Below, piece after piece: positions 42,150 through 52,167 of a stretch of DNA of 64,000 nucleotides. The notes below the pieces were generated by a model, which saw only the letters and a list, made by a program, of their open reading frames with translations, was not told the DNA's origin and ran no database searches. The stretch lies in NCBI RefSeq assembly GCF_009765705.1, contig NZ_LMUX01000021.1, positions 1,625,953 to 1,689,952 on the forward strand, in the 5' to 3' direction. The stretch's first letter is position 1. Every line of letters starts with the position of its first letter. The DNA comes from Burkholderia sp. L27(2015) (lineage in GTDB: Bacteria; Pseudomonadota; Gammaproteobacteria; Burkholderiales; Burkholderiaceae). The position numbers and the translations under genes are program-made.

Positions 42150-44248
42150 CAAGGCGCGTCGATCCCGAGCGCGGCGAGCAGGGGGCCAAGATGATCGGCG
42201 TAAGCCTGCCAGCGGCCCTTCGAGGTTTGATAGATCGGCTGGCGCACCTGGTTGACGCTCGCGGTGCGCACCACCCGCCGGTTCTCGTGAAACCTGACGC
42301 AGGCATCGTCCCAGGGCAGGCCGAGGAAATCGATGAGACGTCGTGCCTCACCCTCGAGATCGTCCACGACGGCCTCGTAATCGACTTCGATGAAACGCTC
42401 GGCGGGTAGCACCCGAGCCCAATGCGCCATGAGCTTCTGGTAGTGCCCGTAGAACTCACCCAGTTCAGTCTGGTTGTACGTGAATTGCTGTTCGCCGCCG
42501 AAGAGCTTCGTATAGCACGACAGACAGGTATCTACTGGGTCGCGCCGCGCATGGATGATGCGCGCGCCCGGCAGGATCAGTGGAATCAATCCGGCGTACA
42601 TGAAATTGCCGGGCATCTTGTCGACCAGGCGTGTGCTTGCCTGCGCCAGTGGCGCGATGCGCGAGAGGTAGTCGCGTCCGAGTTGCAGCCAACGCTGGGT
42701 AGCGTCTTCGGCCGTCATCCCCAGCATCCCAGCCGGAAACAGACCGTTGCCGTCGACCACGAGGCGCAGCGCAGACAGCTCGCCAGCACCCGTCACCTGC
42801 GGGTGCGACGATACGATTTGCTCGATGAGCGTGGTGCCCGAGCGCGGCATGCCGACGATGAATACCGGCAGCTCCGACAGATCGCCCGTGCCGTGCGTTC
42901 GAGCCAACAGCTCGGGCGTGAAGGATTCGGCGATGCGCTCCATCCATCGTCCGGTCACGCCTGAATCGTAGGTAAAGCTTGCCCGTTTCAGGCGGTTGCC
43001 TGTGTCGAAGTGGTGGAAGGCCAGCGCCGGGTCCTGAATATCGAGGTACGCCTTGCCGAGCGAGAAGTGGACCGAGATCCGGTCGTGGAGCGAGCGACGC
43101 TCGCCTTCGGCAAGGCACGCTTCGAGCGCTGCGATGTCGGAGTCGCCGGCCTTGAAGGTCCGCGCATCAGCACGGCCGGTCAGCACCCGTATCGAACCGG
43201 GAAACGCCGCGAGCGCCTGGTCGAAGGCCGCCCGTGCCTCGTCCTTGCGGCCGGCTTCCATCAATAGCGTCGCACGCCCGACCAACGCTTCCTCAGCCAC
43301 TGTGCCGGGGAGCTGAGCAGCCTGTTCGAACTGATCAAGCGCTTCGTCAGTCTGCCCAAGGGCTTGGAGCACCATGGCGAGCGTGTTGCGCGCCTCGGCG
43401 CTGTTCGGCGTCAGCGACACCGCTTCGCGGGCGAAGGCGAGCGCCTCGTCGAGGCGCTCGATCTGTTTAAGCGCCTTCGCGCGGGCGACCAGTGCTGCCG
43501 GATGCCGCGGCGCGAATGCCTGCAGCATGTCGAGTGCACGCAGGGCAGCGTCGTGGTGGTGGCGTGATATCTCCACCTCGGCCAGGTTCAGATACGCATC
43601 GACAAGACGCGGACTGAGTTCGATGGCCTGCAGCGCGGCGGCTGCCGCCTCGTCGTAGCTGCCCTGGGATGAGAGCAGGAATGCCAGATTGCTATGCGCC
43701 TCGGCGTATAAGGGATCCAGGGCCAGCGCCTGACGGTAATGCCGTTCGGCGCGGTCCATGCGGCCCAGGCGTCGGGATGTATTGGCGAGGTTGTTATGCG
43801 CCTGCGCCGAATCGGGCTGGAACGCAATCACGCGTTCGAGGCAGGCGAGGCTTTCTTCGAACTTGCCCGCCTCCTGTAGCAGGATGCCGAGGTTGTTCCA
43901 GCCGGACACCAGCGCCGGGTCCATGGACACGGCGCGCCGCGCGGCCTCCTCGCCTTCGGCGAGCAGGCCCTTCTGGCGACACATTTCGGCGAGATTGCTG
44001 GAATAGACGGCGGGCGCGCGCGGCGCCATGCAGGCCCGGCGCAGGTGCGCAATCGCGAGATCGAGATTGCCGTACGCGTGCGCCATCAGTCCAAGCAGGT
44101 GCAGCGCATCGGCTTGGCCCGGCCAGGCGGCCAGCACGCGCTGGCACAACTGTTCGGCCTGATCAGCCTGGCCGGCATTCCAGTACGCATAAGCACGGCC
44201 GAGCGCTTCGGGAATGCTCAGGGTTTCCTGGCTGGAGGGGGTCGACAT
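42149..44248 (-). CDS. TPR-repeat sulfotransferase
   Basis: 699 residues. Residues about 10-400 are some ten TPR units, such as LGRAYAYWNAGQADQAEQLC and WNNLGILLQEAGKFEESLAC. Residues about 460-690 are a PAPS-dependent sulfotransferase: the 5'-phosphosulfate loop VFIVGMPRSGTTLIEQIVSS, the 3'-phosphate region ARIIHARRDPVDTCLSCYTK and a C-terminal substrate end. It should sulfate a protein or glycan in the cytoplasm, with the TPRs selecting the target. ATG at 44248 is preferred; GTG at 44263 is possible. It is translationally linked to the following TPR-glycosyltransferase gene. No PAPS-synthesis genes are nearby. Confidence 0.9.
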   Translation of the reverse strand: MSTPSSQETLSIPEALGRAYAYWNAGQADQAEQLCQRVLAAWPGQADALHLLGLMAHAYGNLDLAIAHLRRACMAPRAPAVYSSNLAEMCRQKGLLAEGEEAARRAVSMDPALVSGWNNLGILLQEAGKFEESLACLERVIAFQPDSAQAHNNLANTSRRLGRMDRAERHYRQALALDPLYAEAHSNLAFLLSSQGSYDEAAAAALQAIELSPRLVDAYLNLAEVEISRHHHDAALRALDMLQAFAPRHPAALVARAKALKQIERLDEALAFAREAVSLTPNSAEARNTLAMVLQALGQTDEALDQFEQAAQLPGTVAEEALVGRATLLMEAGRKDEARAAFDQALAAFPGSIRVLTGRADARTFKAGDSDIAALEACLAEGERRSLHDRISVHFSLGKAYLDIQDPALAFHHFDTGNRLKRASFTYDSGVTGRWMERIAESFTPELLARTHGTGDLSELPVFIVGMPRSGTTLIEQIVSSHPQVTGAGELSALRLVVDGNGLFPAGMLGMTAEDATQRWLQLGRDYLSRIAPLAQASTRLVDKMPGNFMYAGLIPLILPGARIIHARRDPVDTCLSCYTKLFGGEQQFTYNQTELGEFYGHYQKLMAHWARVLPAERFIEVDYEAVVDDLEGEARRLIDFLGLPWDDACVRFHENRRVVRTASVNQVRQPIYQTSKGRWQAYADHLGPLLAALGIDAP

Positions 44249-44445
44249 GAGTGAAGGCAGCACACGGGGCTGTGATGGCAGAAACAGCAGATGTTACTAC
44301 GCGGAATAGATCGCCGGTCGGCAGCAGGCGCTGTCTGTAGCCACGATGGAGCTTGTAATTTTTTTTTAAGGTACTTAAATATACAAACTACGTGTCGTCT
44401 CGTTGCCGGACTGGACTGCTGATCCGACAAAACAGGAGTACACGC

Positions 44446-46032
44446 TTGACCAGAGATTCGCGGACCCTCCCGCTCGCTTGCGAAAAAGCTACACGCTCTC
44501 GATCGCGGCGCGCGGTGCAGGGCGGCGTCGCGCTCGTCGTCGCTACGTCCCTTGCGGCGTGTATGGTCGGCCCCGACTATCGCAAGCCCGAGATCCAGGT
44601 TCCGGCAGGGTTCAAGGAAGGCGTCGACTGGCAGCGCGCCGAGGCGAATCCGCAGGCTGCGATCTCAAGCACGTGGTGGCGCATGTATGGCGACGACACG
44701 CTCAATGGTCTCGTCGCGCAGGCCTTGCAGGCAAACCAATCGATCGCAGCGGCTGAAGCCGCCTACCGCGTCGCGCTCGCAACCGTGGAGGAGAATCGCG
44801 CGGGCCTGTTTCCGATCGTCAAGGCTGGCGTGTCCGGTGCGCGTTCCGGCGGCAACGTCGGAGTGCTCCAGGGGAGTTCCGGTGCCGCGTCGGCCGGCAC
44901 CGGCGTGGGCAACAGCGTGCTTGCTTCCGCGAGTGTGAGTTGGGAACTCGACTTATGGGGGCAGATAAGACGCCAGATCGAGCAAGCGAAGGCGAACGCC
45001 CAGTCGTCGGATGCGCAGCTTGCCGGCGAACGCATCTCGATCGCGGCCAGTGTCGCGACCGACTACTTCCAGTTGCGCCAGGCCGACTTCGACATTCAAG
45101 CGCTGAAGGAGCAGCAGGATATCGACAGCCGGATTCTCGTGATGACGCAAATCGGCTTCACAGAAGGACTTGCGTCCAACGACGACGTGCTTAACGCGCA
45201 GCAGACGCTCGAGATTGTGATCGCCGACCTGCAGGCGACCGAAACGACACGCGAGCAGGCTGAGCACGCGATTGCCGTGCTGACCGGCACGCCGCCGGCG
45301 TCATTTTCCATCGCCCACGATCCGGACTATCGCTTCAGTTCGCCTGTCGTGCCGTCGGCGCTGCCTTCCCAATTGCTCGAGCGGCGCTACGACGTGGTGA
45401 GTGCCGAGCGCACGGCGGCGGCGGCCAACGAGGGCATCGGCGTCGCCGAAGCGGCGTTCTATCCGTCGCTGACGCTCTCGGCCGAGGGCGGTTTCGCGCA
45501 CAACACGTTGGCGCATCTGTTCACACTGCCGAGCCGCTACTGGACGCTCGGCCCCGATCTCGCGGAAACGATTTTCGACGCCGGCGCACGCACGGCCGCG
45601 GTGCACGGAGCGCGTGCCACCTACGACGAAGACGTCGCGAACTACCGCAATACAGTGCTGACGGCGTTCCAGAGCGTGGAGGACAGCCTGTCGTCGATGA
45701 ATCACCTGCGCTCGCAAGCCAGCGCGTTCGCGAGCGTGTACGACAGCAACAGCCGCCTGTTCGCGAGCGAACAGGCACAGTTCGATGCCGGGGCAGTCAG
45801 CCAGCAGAACTTGCTGACGCAACGGCTGACATTGATCCAGGCGGAGCAGAGTCTGCGCGACACGCAGGCGCTGCTCGCCGAGAGTAACGTGCTGCTCGTC
45901 AAGAATCTTGGCGGCGGCTGGCAGCGCGATGACGCGGAGGTCGCGTCGGTGCCGGCCGCCGCTTCATCGGGTACCTTAGCGCCCACCTTGCAAGCACCGG
46001 TACGGCCTGCTGCAACGCAGTCCGCCGACTGA
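44446..46032 (+). CDS. RND efflux outer-membrane lipoprotein (OprM/NodT family)
   Basis: 528 residues. The start is TTG at 44446, with a strong AGGAG at 44434-44438. The lipobox in TSLAACMVGPDYRKP gives a lipidated cysteine near residue 39, after a long basic N-region. Two OprM repeats follow: SSTWWRMYGDDTLNGLVAQA, ANQSIAAAEAAYRVALATVE and SASVSWELDLWGQIRRQIEQ, then LPSQLLERRYDVVSAERTAA and AFQSVEDSLSSMNHLRSQAS. It supplies the outer-membrane channel for the pump encoded downstream. The first gene of the operon is usually the adaptor; here the channel comes first. Confidence 0.92.
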   Translation: MTRDSRTLPLACEKATRSRSRRAVQGGVALVVATSLAACMVGPDYRKPEIQVPAGFKEGVDWQRAEANPQAAISSTWWRMYGDDTLNGLVAQALQANQSIAAAEAAYRVALATVEENRAGLFPIVKAGVSGARSGGNVGVLQGSSGAASAGTGVGNSVLASASVSWELDLWGQIRRQIEQAKANAQSSDAQLAGERISIAASVATDYFQLRQADFDIQALKEQQDIDSRILVMTQIGFTEGLASNDDVLNAQQTLEIVIADLQATETTREQAEHAIAVLTGTPPASFSIAHDPDYRFSSPVVPSALPSQLLERRYDVVSAERTAAAANEGIGVAEAAFYPSLTLSAEGGFAHNTLAHLFTLPSRYWTLGPDLAETIFDAGARTAAVHGARATYDEDVANYRNTVLTAFQSVEDSLSSMNHLRSQASAFASVYDSNSRLFASEQAQFDAGAVSQQNLLTQRLTLIQAEQSLRDTQALLAESNVLLVKNLGGGWQRDDAEVASVPAAASSGTLAPTLQAPVRPAATQSAD

Positions 46033-46107
46033 CTGACATGCTGTTCCATACGATGTGGCATTGCGCGGCGTTCGCGTGTGCCGGCCTCAAGCAAGAACGG
46101 AGTTCTC

Positions 46108-47403
46108 ATGAAGTCACGTCCTCGGCGCGCGTCGCTGTCTTACCTTTGCCTGATCGTACTGGCCGCCTGCTCGAAAAGTGTGCCGCCGCCTCCACCGCCG
46201 CAGGTTGCGGTGGTGAGGGCGCAAATGCAGTCGGTGCCACTCGAGCGTCAGTTCGTCGGCCGGCTGTCGGCTTACTACAGCGCGAATGTAACGGCCCGCG
46301 TGTCCGGCGTGCTGCTGCGGCGCACCTACGCGGAAGGCACGCCAGTGCGCGCGGGGCAACTCCTGTTCGAGATCGATCCGGTCTTTTACCGCGCGCAGCT
46401 CAATAACGATCTCGCGTTGCTGGCCGAGGATCAGGCCACCTACGTCAACGACCACATCACGGCGGTGCGCAACCGCAAACTGCTGCCGGTCGGTTCGGTC
46501 TCGCAGCAGACCGTCGACAATTCCAATGCCGCCGAGCGCAGCGCGGCAGCCAAGGTCAAGGCCGACGAGGCAACCGTCGAGAGCGCGCGGGTCTCGCTCA
46601 ACTACACGCGCGTGACGGCACCGATCAGCGGCATCGCAGGACAACAACAGGTGACGGCGGGCGCGGTAGTCGGCAGCAGCACGTCCGACACGGGTGGCAG
46701 CGGCACGCTGCTGACGACGGTCCAGCAGCTCGACCCGATGTACGTGAACTTCACCATCAGTTCGGCCGATCTGGCGACCCTGCAGCAGTCCCAGATCAAT
46801 GGCTCGGTCAACCTGCAGCAGCAGAACAAGACCACGGTGCAGATTGGGCTGCCCAATCGTACTGCGTACGGCACTGCGGGCACGCTCGATTTCTCCGATG
46901 TGACGGTGAATGCGGCGACCGGCTCGATCAATCTGCGTGCGCTCGTTGGGAACCCGCAGCGGCGTCTGCTGCCCGGCATGTATGTGACGCTGAGCGTCAA
47001 TTTCGGCCAGCAGAACAATGTTTTTCTGATTCCTCAGCAGGCAGTGCAGCGCGACACGGTGGGCGCATACGTGCTGGTGGTGGGCGCGGACGGCAAGGTG
47101 GCGCGCAAGGACGTCGAGGCGCCCAATAGCCTAGGCAACAACTGGGTCGTCACGCGCGGGTTGGCAGACGGCGACCAAGTCGTTGTGACGGGTGTGCAGA
47201 TGGTGCGGGAAGGGGCACCGGCGAAGGCCGTCGCGTGGCAGCCGCCTGCGGCGGCGTCCGGTGCGTCGGCCTCGGGTGCGTCGACGGTAGCGGCTGCTTA
47301 CACAGCGCCTGCAGCGCCGGCGGTGCCTGCAGCGTCGTCATCGGGCCCCGCGGTTGCGCCGGTTTCCGCTGCGTCACCGGCTTCGGCCGGCACGGCGCAG
47401 TAG
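46108..47403 (+). CDS. RND efflux periplasmic adaptor (membrane fusion protein)
   Basis: 431 residues. The lipoprotein signal ends LIVLAAC at about residue 24, followed by five or more prolines. The adaptor core is typical of AcrA/MexA: FVGRLSAYYSANVTARVSGV then LFEIDPVFYRAQLNNDLALL, a hairpin with AERSAAAKVKADEATVESAR, and YTRVTAPISGIAGQQQVTAG. The C-terminal 65 residues or so are an Ala/Ser/Pro-rich low-complexity tail not part of the adaptor fold. ATG at 46108 has GGAG at 46099-46102. It joins the outer-membrane channel to the permease. Confidence 0.92.
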   Translation: MKSRPRRASLSYLCLIVLAACSKSVPPPPPPQVAVVRAQMQSVPLERQFVGRLSAYYSANVTARVSGVLLRRTYAEGTPVRAGQLLFEIDPVFYRAQLNNDLALLAEDQATYVNDHITAVRNRKLLPVGSVSQQTVDNSNAAERSAAAKVKADEATVESARVSLNYTRVTAPISGIAGQQQVTAGAVVGSSTSDTGGSGTLLTTVQQLDPMYVNFTISSADLATLQQSQINGSVNLQQQNKTTVQIGLPNRTAYGTAGTLDFSDVTVNAATGSINLRALVGNPQRRLLPGMYVTLSVNFGQQNNVFLIPQQAVQRDTVGAYVLVVGADGKVARKDVEAPNSLGNNWVVTRGLADGDQVVVTGVQMVREGAPAKAVAWQPPAAASGASASGASTVAAAYTAPAAPAVPAASSSGPAVAPVSAASPASAGTAQ

Positions 47404-47413
47404 GAGAGCGCTC

Positions 47414-50400
47414 ATGCCGAGCTTCTTCATTAACCGCCCCGTCTTCGCCTGGGTCATCGCGATCCTGATCTCACTGTTCGGCATCATCTCGGTGCACGGC
47501 ATGGGTATTGATTCGTATCCGGACATTGCCCCGCCGGAAGTGACCGTCACTGCCCAGTACCCGGGCGCGAGCGCGCAGACGATGGAATCGACGGTGACCC
47601 AGGTGATCGAGCAAGAGCTCACGGGCATCGACAATCTGCTGTATTTCAGTTCGAACTCGAGCTCGAATGGCCAGACGCAGATCATCCTCACGTTCGCGAC
47701 GGGCACCAACCCGGACATCGCCCAGGTGCAGGTGCAGAACAAGGTCACGCTCGCCGAGCCGCTGCTGCCTTCGCAGGTCACGCAGCAAGGGGTCGTGGTG
47801 GCGAAGGCGAGCCCGGACATTTTGATGTTCGTCGCGCTGCAGTCGGACAATCCGTCGATCGATGCAGGGCGTCTGAGCGATATTCTCGCGTCACAGATCC
47901 AGCCTAACCTCGGCCGTGTGAACGGAGTCGGCAACACCACGCTGCTTGGCTCGGAGTACGCGATGCGCATCTGGCTCGACCCCGACAAGCTGCAGAGCTA
48001 TGGGTTGTCGACGACTCAGGTGGTCAATGCCGTGACCGCGCAGAACGCGCAGTTCGCCGCCGGCTCGCTAGGCGCGGATCCGGCCGTGAAGGGGCAAGTA
48101 TTTACGGCGACCGTGACGGGCGACAGCCTCTTTTCGACGCTCAAGCAGTTTGAGGACATCATTGTCGTCGCGAACGGCAACGGCACCACCGTCAAGCTAA
48201 GCGACGTGGCGCACATTTCGTTCGGCTCGCAGACGTATGGCGTGGCGCCGGTCTATAACGGCAAGGCGGCCGGGGGTATGGCGATTTTCCTGCTGCCGGG
48301 TGCGAATGCGCTTTCAGTTGCGAAGGCGGTAAAAGCCGAGATGGCGACGCTAGCCCGGGACTTGCCGGAGGGCGTCACGTGGAGCGTGCCATACGACACC
48401 ACGCCGTTTATCACCGCGTCGATCCTCGACGTGATCCGCACGCTCGTCGAGGCGATCGTGCTGGTGTTTTTCGTGATGCTGATCTTCCTGCAGAATCTGC
48501 GGGCCACGATCATCCCGACGCTCGTGATTCCGGTCGCGTTGCTCGGGACCTTCATTGGCCTATCGGCGCTGCACTACACGCTCAACCAGTTGACGCTGTT
48601 CGGCATGGTGCTTGCGATTGGCATCGTGGTCGACGATGCGATCGTCGTGATCGAAAACGTCGAACGCATCATGACCGAGGAGCATTTAGAGCCAAGGGCG
48701 GCGACACGCAAGGCAATGGGCCAGATCACCGGCGCCATCATCGCAATCACGGTGGTGCTGTCCGCCGTCTTCATACCGTCCGCGCTGCAGCCGGGCGCGA
48801 CCGGCATCATCTACGCGCAGTTCGCGCTGACGATCGCGGTATCGATGGGATTCTCCGCGTTCCTCGCCATGTCGTTTACGCCTTCGCTGTGCGCGGCGAT
48901 CCTGAGGCCTGAACACGCGACGCAGAAGAACGCGGTCTACCGCTGGTTCGACCGTAGTTTCGACTGGACGACGAAAAAGTATCTCGGCCATGCCGGCCGG
49001 GCCGTGAGCCACGCGCCGCGCTGGATGGTGGTGTTTGTGCTCGTCGTGGTGCTGACGGGGTTCCTGTACACGAAGCTGCCGACCAGCTTCGTGCCCGACG
49101 AAGACCAGGGCTTCGTGCTCGCACTCATCAATCTGCCGCCGGGCTCGACGCTGCAGCGCACCGATCACGTGATGGCCGAGGTACGCGACAAGCTCTCGCA
49201 GAGTGCGATCGGCAAGGAGATCGTGGGCATTTTCCAGCCAGAAGGCTTCAGCTTTGTCGGCACGAGCGAAAACGTCGGCATGTCATTCATCAAACTGGCA
49301 GACTGGAACAAGCGCCATGACACCGCGATGAAGCTGATCCCGCAGATCAACCAGATTCTTCATAGCATTCCCGATGCGCAGATCTTTGCGGTGAATCTGC
49401 CGACTATCCGCGGGCTCAGCCAGTTCGGCGGCATCGACATGTATCTGCAGGCACGTGAGGGCCAGTCGCGCGACGAGCTTGCGCAGGCCACGCGCACGCT
49501 GCTCGCGGCTGCGACGAAGAGCCCAGTGCTGTTCGGGATTCGCCCCAACTCGCTGCCGAGCGCGCCGCAACTGGCCATCGCGGTGGACCGGACCCAGGCC
49601 CAAGCGATGGGCCTGTCGCTCACGGATGTCTACGCTACGCTCGCGACGGAGCTCGCGCCGTTTTACATCGACCAGTTCACTTACGGCGGGCGCGTGAAGC
49701 GCGTCTATATCCAGGCGGACGCGCCGTACCGGATGGGGCTCGACGCGTTCCAGCACCTGTATACGCCGAGCCTATTCACAAACGGCACCAGTACCAGCGC
49801 CGGTACCAGCATCAGCGCGATCGCGAACCAGTCGTCATCGAGCAGCGCGAGCACGTCGAACGGCTTCACGACGCCCGTCGACCCGTCGCCCGCGAACACG
49901 TCGATCAGCCCCTACAACATGGTGCCGCTTTCCAGCGTGGTAAATGCCAAGTGGGCCTTCGGGCCGACGGTGCTGCCGCGCTACAACGGCTACTCGGCGA
50001 TCGAGATCGTCGGCAACCCCGCCGCGGGCTACGCGACCGGACAGGCGATCGATGTGCTGCAGAACATCGTCGACCACCAATTGCCGGTGGGCTTCGCGGC
50101 CGACTGGACCGGGCAGTCGTTCCAGGAGCTGCTGTCAGGCTCGTCGGCGGTGACGCTGCTGATGCTGTCGATCGTGGTAGTGTTCCTGTGTCTTGCCGCG
50201 CTGTATGAAAGCTGGTCTATTCCAGCTGCGGTGCTGCTCGTCGTGCCGCTGGGCATGCTCGGCATGCTGGTGTTCTGTCTTTCGTTCGGAGTTCCTAACG
50301 ATATCTACTTCAAGATCGGGCTTGTGACCGTGATCGGTCTAGCGGCGAAAAATGCAATCCTGATCGTCGAGTTCGCGGTGGAGGGTCAGCAGCGTGGCAT

Positions 50401-50782
50401 GACGCTGCGCGACGCCGTCCTGACCGCGGCGCGGCTCAGACTGCGTCCGATCCTGATGACCTCGATGGCCTTTATTCTCGGCGTGTTTCCGCTGGTTACC
50501 TCATCGGGCGCAGGCGCAGCTTCGCGTCACGAAATTGGCACCGGCGTGATCGGCGGCATGCTGTTCGCGACGTTCTTCGGTCTGCTGCTGATCCCGGTGT
50601 TCTATGTGGTCGTACGGGGACTCCTGGGCGACAAGCTCGATGAGGTGTCGCACAAGATGCCTCATCACGATCGCGACGGCGAGGACGATCACGGCAAGCA
50701 CGACGGCGGGACACCGGGAGGCGGGGGCGGCGGGAGCGGCGGGAGCGGCCCAAGCCCCACTGATGAGGGCACGCCAGCCTAG
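47414..50782 (+). CDS. RND multidrug efflux permease (HAE1/AcrB type)
   Basis: 1122 residues, longer than the usual 1030-1050. It starts MPSFFINRPVFAWVIAILIS and has the proton-relay pair in helix 4 (LAIGIVVDDAIVVIENVERI). GLAAKNAILIVEFA marks helix 10 and AFILGVFPLVTSSGAGAASR helix 11. Two additions explain the length: a Ser/Thr-rich insertion of about 40 residues in the second periplasmic loop (49778-49905) and a Gly/His/Asp-rich C-terminal tail of about 45. The substrate range is unknown. ATG at 47414 has AGGAG 8 bases before it. It is the third gene of the channel-adaptor-permease operon. Confidence 0.93.
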   Translation: MPSFFINRPVFAWVIAILISLFGIISVHGMGIDSYPDIAPPEVTVTAQYPGASAQTMESTVTQVIEQELTGIDNLLYFSSNSSSNGQTQIILTFATGTNPDIAQVQVQNKVTLAEPLLPSQVTQQGVVVAKASPDILMFVALQSDNPSIDAGRLSDILASQIQPNLGRVNGVGNTTLLGSEYAMRIWLDPDKLQSYGLSTTQVVNAVTAQNAQFAAGSLGADPAVKGQVFTATVTGDSLFSTLKQFEDIIVVANGNGTTVKLSDVAHISFGSQTYGVAPVYNGKAAGGMAIFLLPGANALSVAKAVKAEMATLARDLPEGVTWSVPYDTTPFITASILDVIRTLVEAIVLVFFVMLIFLQNLRATIIPTLVIPVALLGTFIGLSALHYTLNQLTLFGMVLAIGIVVDDAIVVIENVERIMTEEHLEPRAATRKAMGQITGAIIAITVVLSAVFIPSALQPGATGIIYAQFALTIAVSMGFSAFLAMSFTPSLCAAILRPEHATQKNAVYRWFDRSFDWTTKKYLGHAGRAVSHAPRWMVVFVLVVVLTGFLYTKLPTSFVPDEDQGFVLALINLPPGSTLQRTDHVMAEVRDKLSQSAIGKEIVGIFQPEGFSFVGTSENVGMSFIKLADWNKRHDTAMKLIPQINQILHSIPDAQIFAVNLPTIRGLSQFGGIDMYLQAREGQSRDELAQATRTLLAAATKSPVLFGIRPNSLPSAPQLAIAVDRTQAQAMGLSLTDVYATLATELAPFYIDQFTYGGRVKRVYIQADAPYRMGLDAFQHLYTPSLFTNGTSTSAGTSISAIANQSSSSSASTSNGFTTPVDPSPANTSISPYNMVPLSSVVNAKWAFGPTVLPRYNGYSAIEIVGNPAAGYATGQAIDVLQNIVDHQLPVGFAADWTGQSFQELLSGSSAVTLLMLSIVVVFLCLAALYESWSIPAAVLLVVPLGMLGMLVFCLSFGVPNDIYFKIGLVTVIGLAAKNAILIVEFAVEGQQRGMTLRDAVLTAARLRLRPILMTSMAFILGVFPLVTSSGAGAASRHEIGTGVIGGMLFATFFGLLLIPVFYVVVRGLLGDKLDEVSHKMPHHDRDGEDDHGKHDGGTPGGGGGGSGGSGPSPTDEGTPA

Positions 50783-51069
50783 AGAGCGAGCGTCAATTAG
50801 GGCCTCCCAGCAACGACGTCAGTCCCGGGAATCGCGATCGTTGGCCGGAAAGAGCGCGCCGTGGTACAGGACAGGACCGGACCGGACCCCAAACTGGCGA
50901 GGCCGAAGGGATTGGGTGGAAAGGGCGAGCAAGGCCCAACCCGGAAGAGCGTTTTGACGCCGGTTACAACGCGTGCTTTAATGGTTAAATGAAGTTCGCA
51001 GCTGCCGCGACACAACGTCCTCCAAATGTAGTTCATCACAATGTTTGTGTTTTACACGGAGGACGCATA
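50783..51069. other. Intergenic region before the crotonase gene
   Basis: No gene is recognised. The region should hold the end of the RND transcript and the promoter of the crotonase gene; no clear hairpin or -35/-10 pair was identified. Confidence 0.5.
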
Positions 51070-51915
51070 ATGACCAGCGCGAAGCAAGAATTCAAGATTA
51101 CTCACGTCAGCCCAGAATACTGGCGCGTCAGCATTGACCACCCACCGTTCAATATCTTCGGTCCAGAATCCATTCCGATGCTCAATAGCGTCGTGACCGA
51201 GATAGAGAACGATCCAAAGGTTACGGTCGTCGTATTCGAGAGTGCAGTGCCCGGATTTTTTCTGACTCACTACGATTTCATTCCGCCCCTCGAGACCACC
51301 ATCAGCATGCCTGCCGGCTCTACCGGCTTGCCCCCGCTGCCCGATATTCTTGTCCGCCTGACCCGTTCTCCTGTGGTGACGATTGCCGAGATACGCGGCC
51401 GGGCTACTGGCGTTGGCAGCGAACTTTGCCTCGCGTGTGACATGCGCTTTGCCAGCCGTGAAAAAGCGGTGCTGTCGCAATTCGAAATCGGCGCGGGCTT
51501 CACGCCGGGCGGCGGCCCGATAGCACGCCTCCCGCACATGATCGGCCGGGGCCGAGCCCTGGAAATTCTGCTCAGTGGCAACGACTTCCCCGGTGACATC
51601 GCCGAGCGCTACGGCTATGTCAATCGCGCCGTGCCGGATGCCGAACTGGACAAATTCGTAGACACGTTGGCGCGCCGAATCGCCAGCTTCGACAAACAGT
51701 CTCTCGCCGATATCAAGCAAATGGTCAATGCTTCCACGCTGCCTTCCGACAAGGAAGTCGGCGCGGAGTGCAGCGCATTCATCACCTCGGTTCAGCGTCC
51801 GGCGGCGCAGCACAATCTCAAGAAACTAATGGAACTCGGGCTGCAGAAAAACCCTGACGTGGAAATTCATCTTCCCAAATACACTGGCGAGGTCAATCTG
51901 CCGGATAAGAAATAA
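51070..51915 (+). CDS. Enoyl-CoA hydratase/isomerase-family protein
   Basis: 281 residues. Crotonase fold: VSIDHPPFNIFGPESIPMLN, then VVVFESAVPGFFLTHYDF with the oxyanion-hole loop, VTIAEIRGRATGVGSELCLA (second oxyanion strand, normally A-x-x-G-x-x-x-G-G-G), and SQFEIGAGFTPGGGPIARLP. The usual catalytic Glu pair is not clearly conserved, so the reaction (hydration, isomerisation or other) cannot be assigned. ATG at 51070 follows GGAGG. It stands alone between the RND operon and a small membrane gene. Confidence 0.88.
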   Translation: MTSAKQEFKITHVSPEYWRVSIDHPPFNIFGPESIPMLNSVVTEIENDPKVTVVVFESAVPGFFLTHYDFIPPLETTISMPAGSTGLPPLPDILVRLTRSPVVTIAEIRGRATGVGSELCLACDMRFASREKAVLSQFEIGAGFTPGGGPIARLPHMIGRGRALEILLSGNDFPGDIAERYGYVNRAVPDAELDKFVDTLARRIASFDKQSLADIKQMVNASTLPSDKEVGAECSAFITSVQRPAAQHNLKKLMELGLQKNPDVEIHLPKYTGEVNLPDKK

Positions 51916-52167
51916 CGACAGACACAGCCACCGGGCTTCGTTAGATAGTGAACAGCGGGGCCCATATTCACAACTTCATGCAACACGCACGGACTGTGGG
52001 CGTGTACGCTCGAACATACGATCAAGCACGCTGCACGGATGGTGGATCGTACGCGTCTTGAGACGCGTCCATGACGAGGAAGGCAAGCTGGTTAAAGGGC
52101 CGGGAAACCGCTCCAACGAAACGAATGGTGGCGTCGGCCGTGACAACGGCATTGATGGGAACACATC

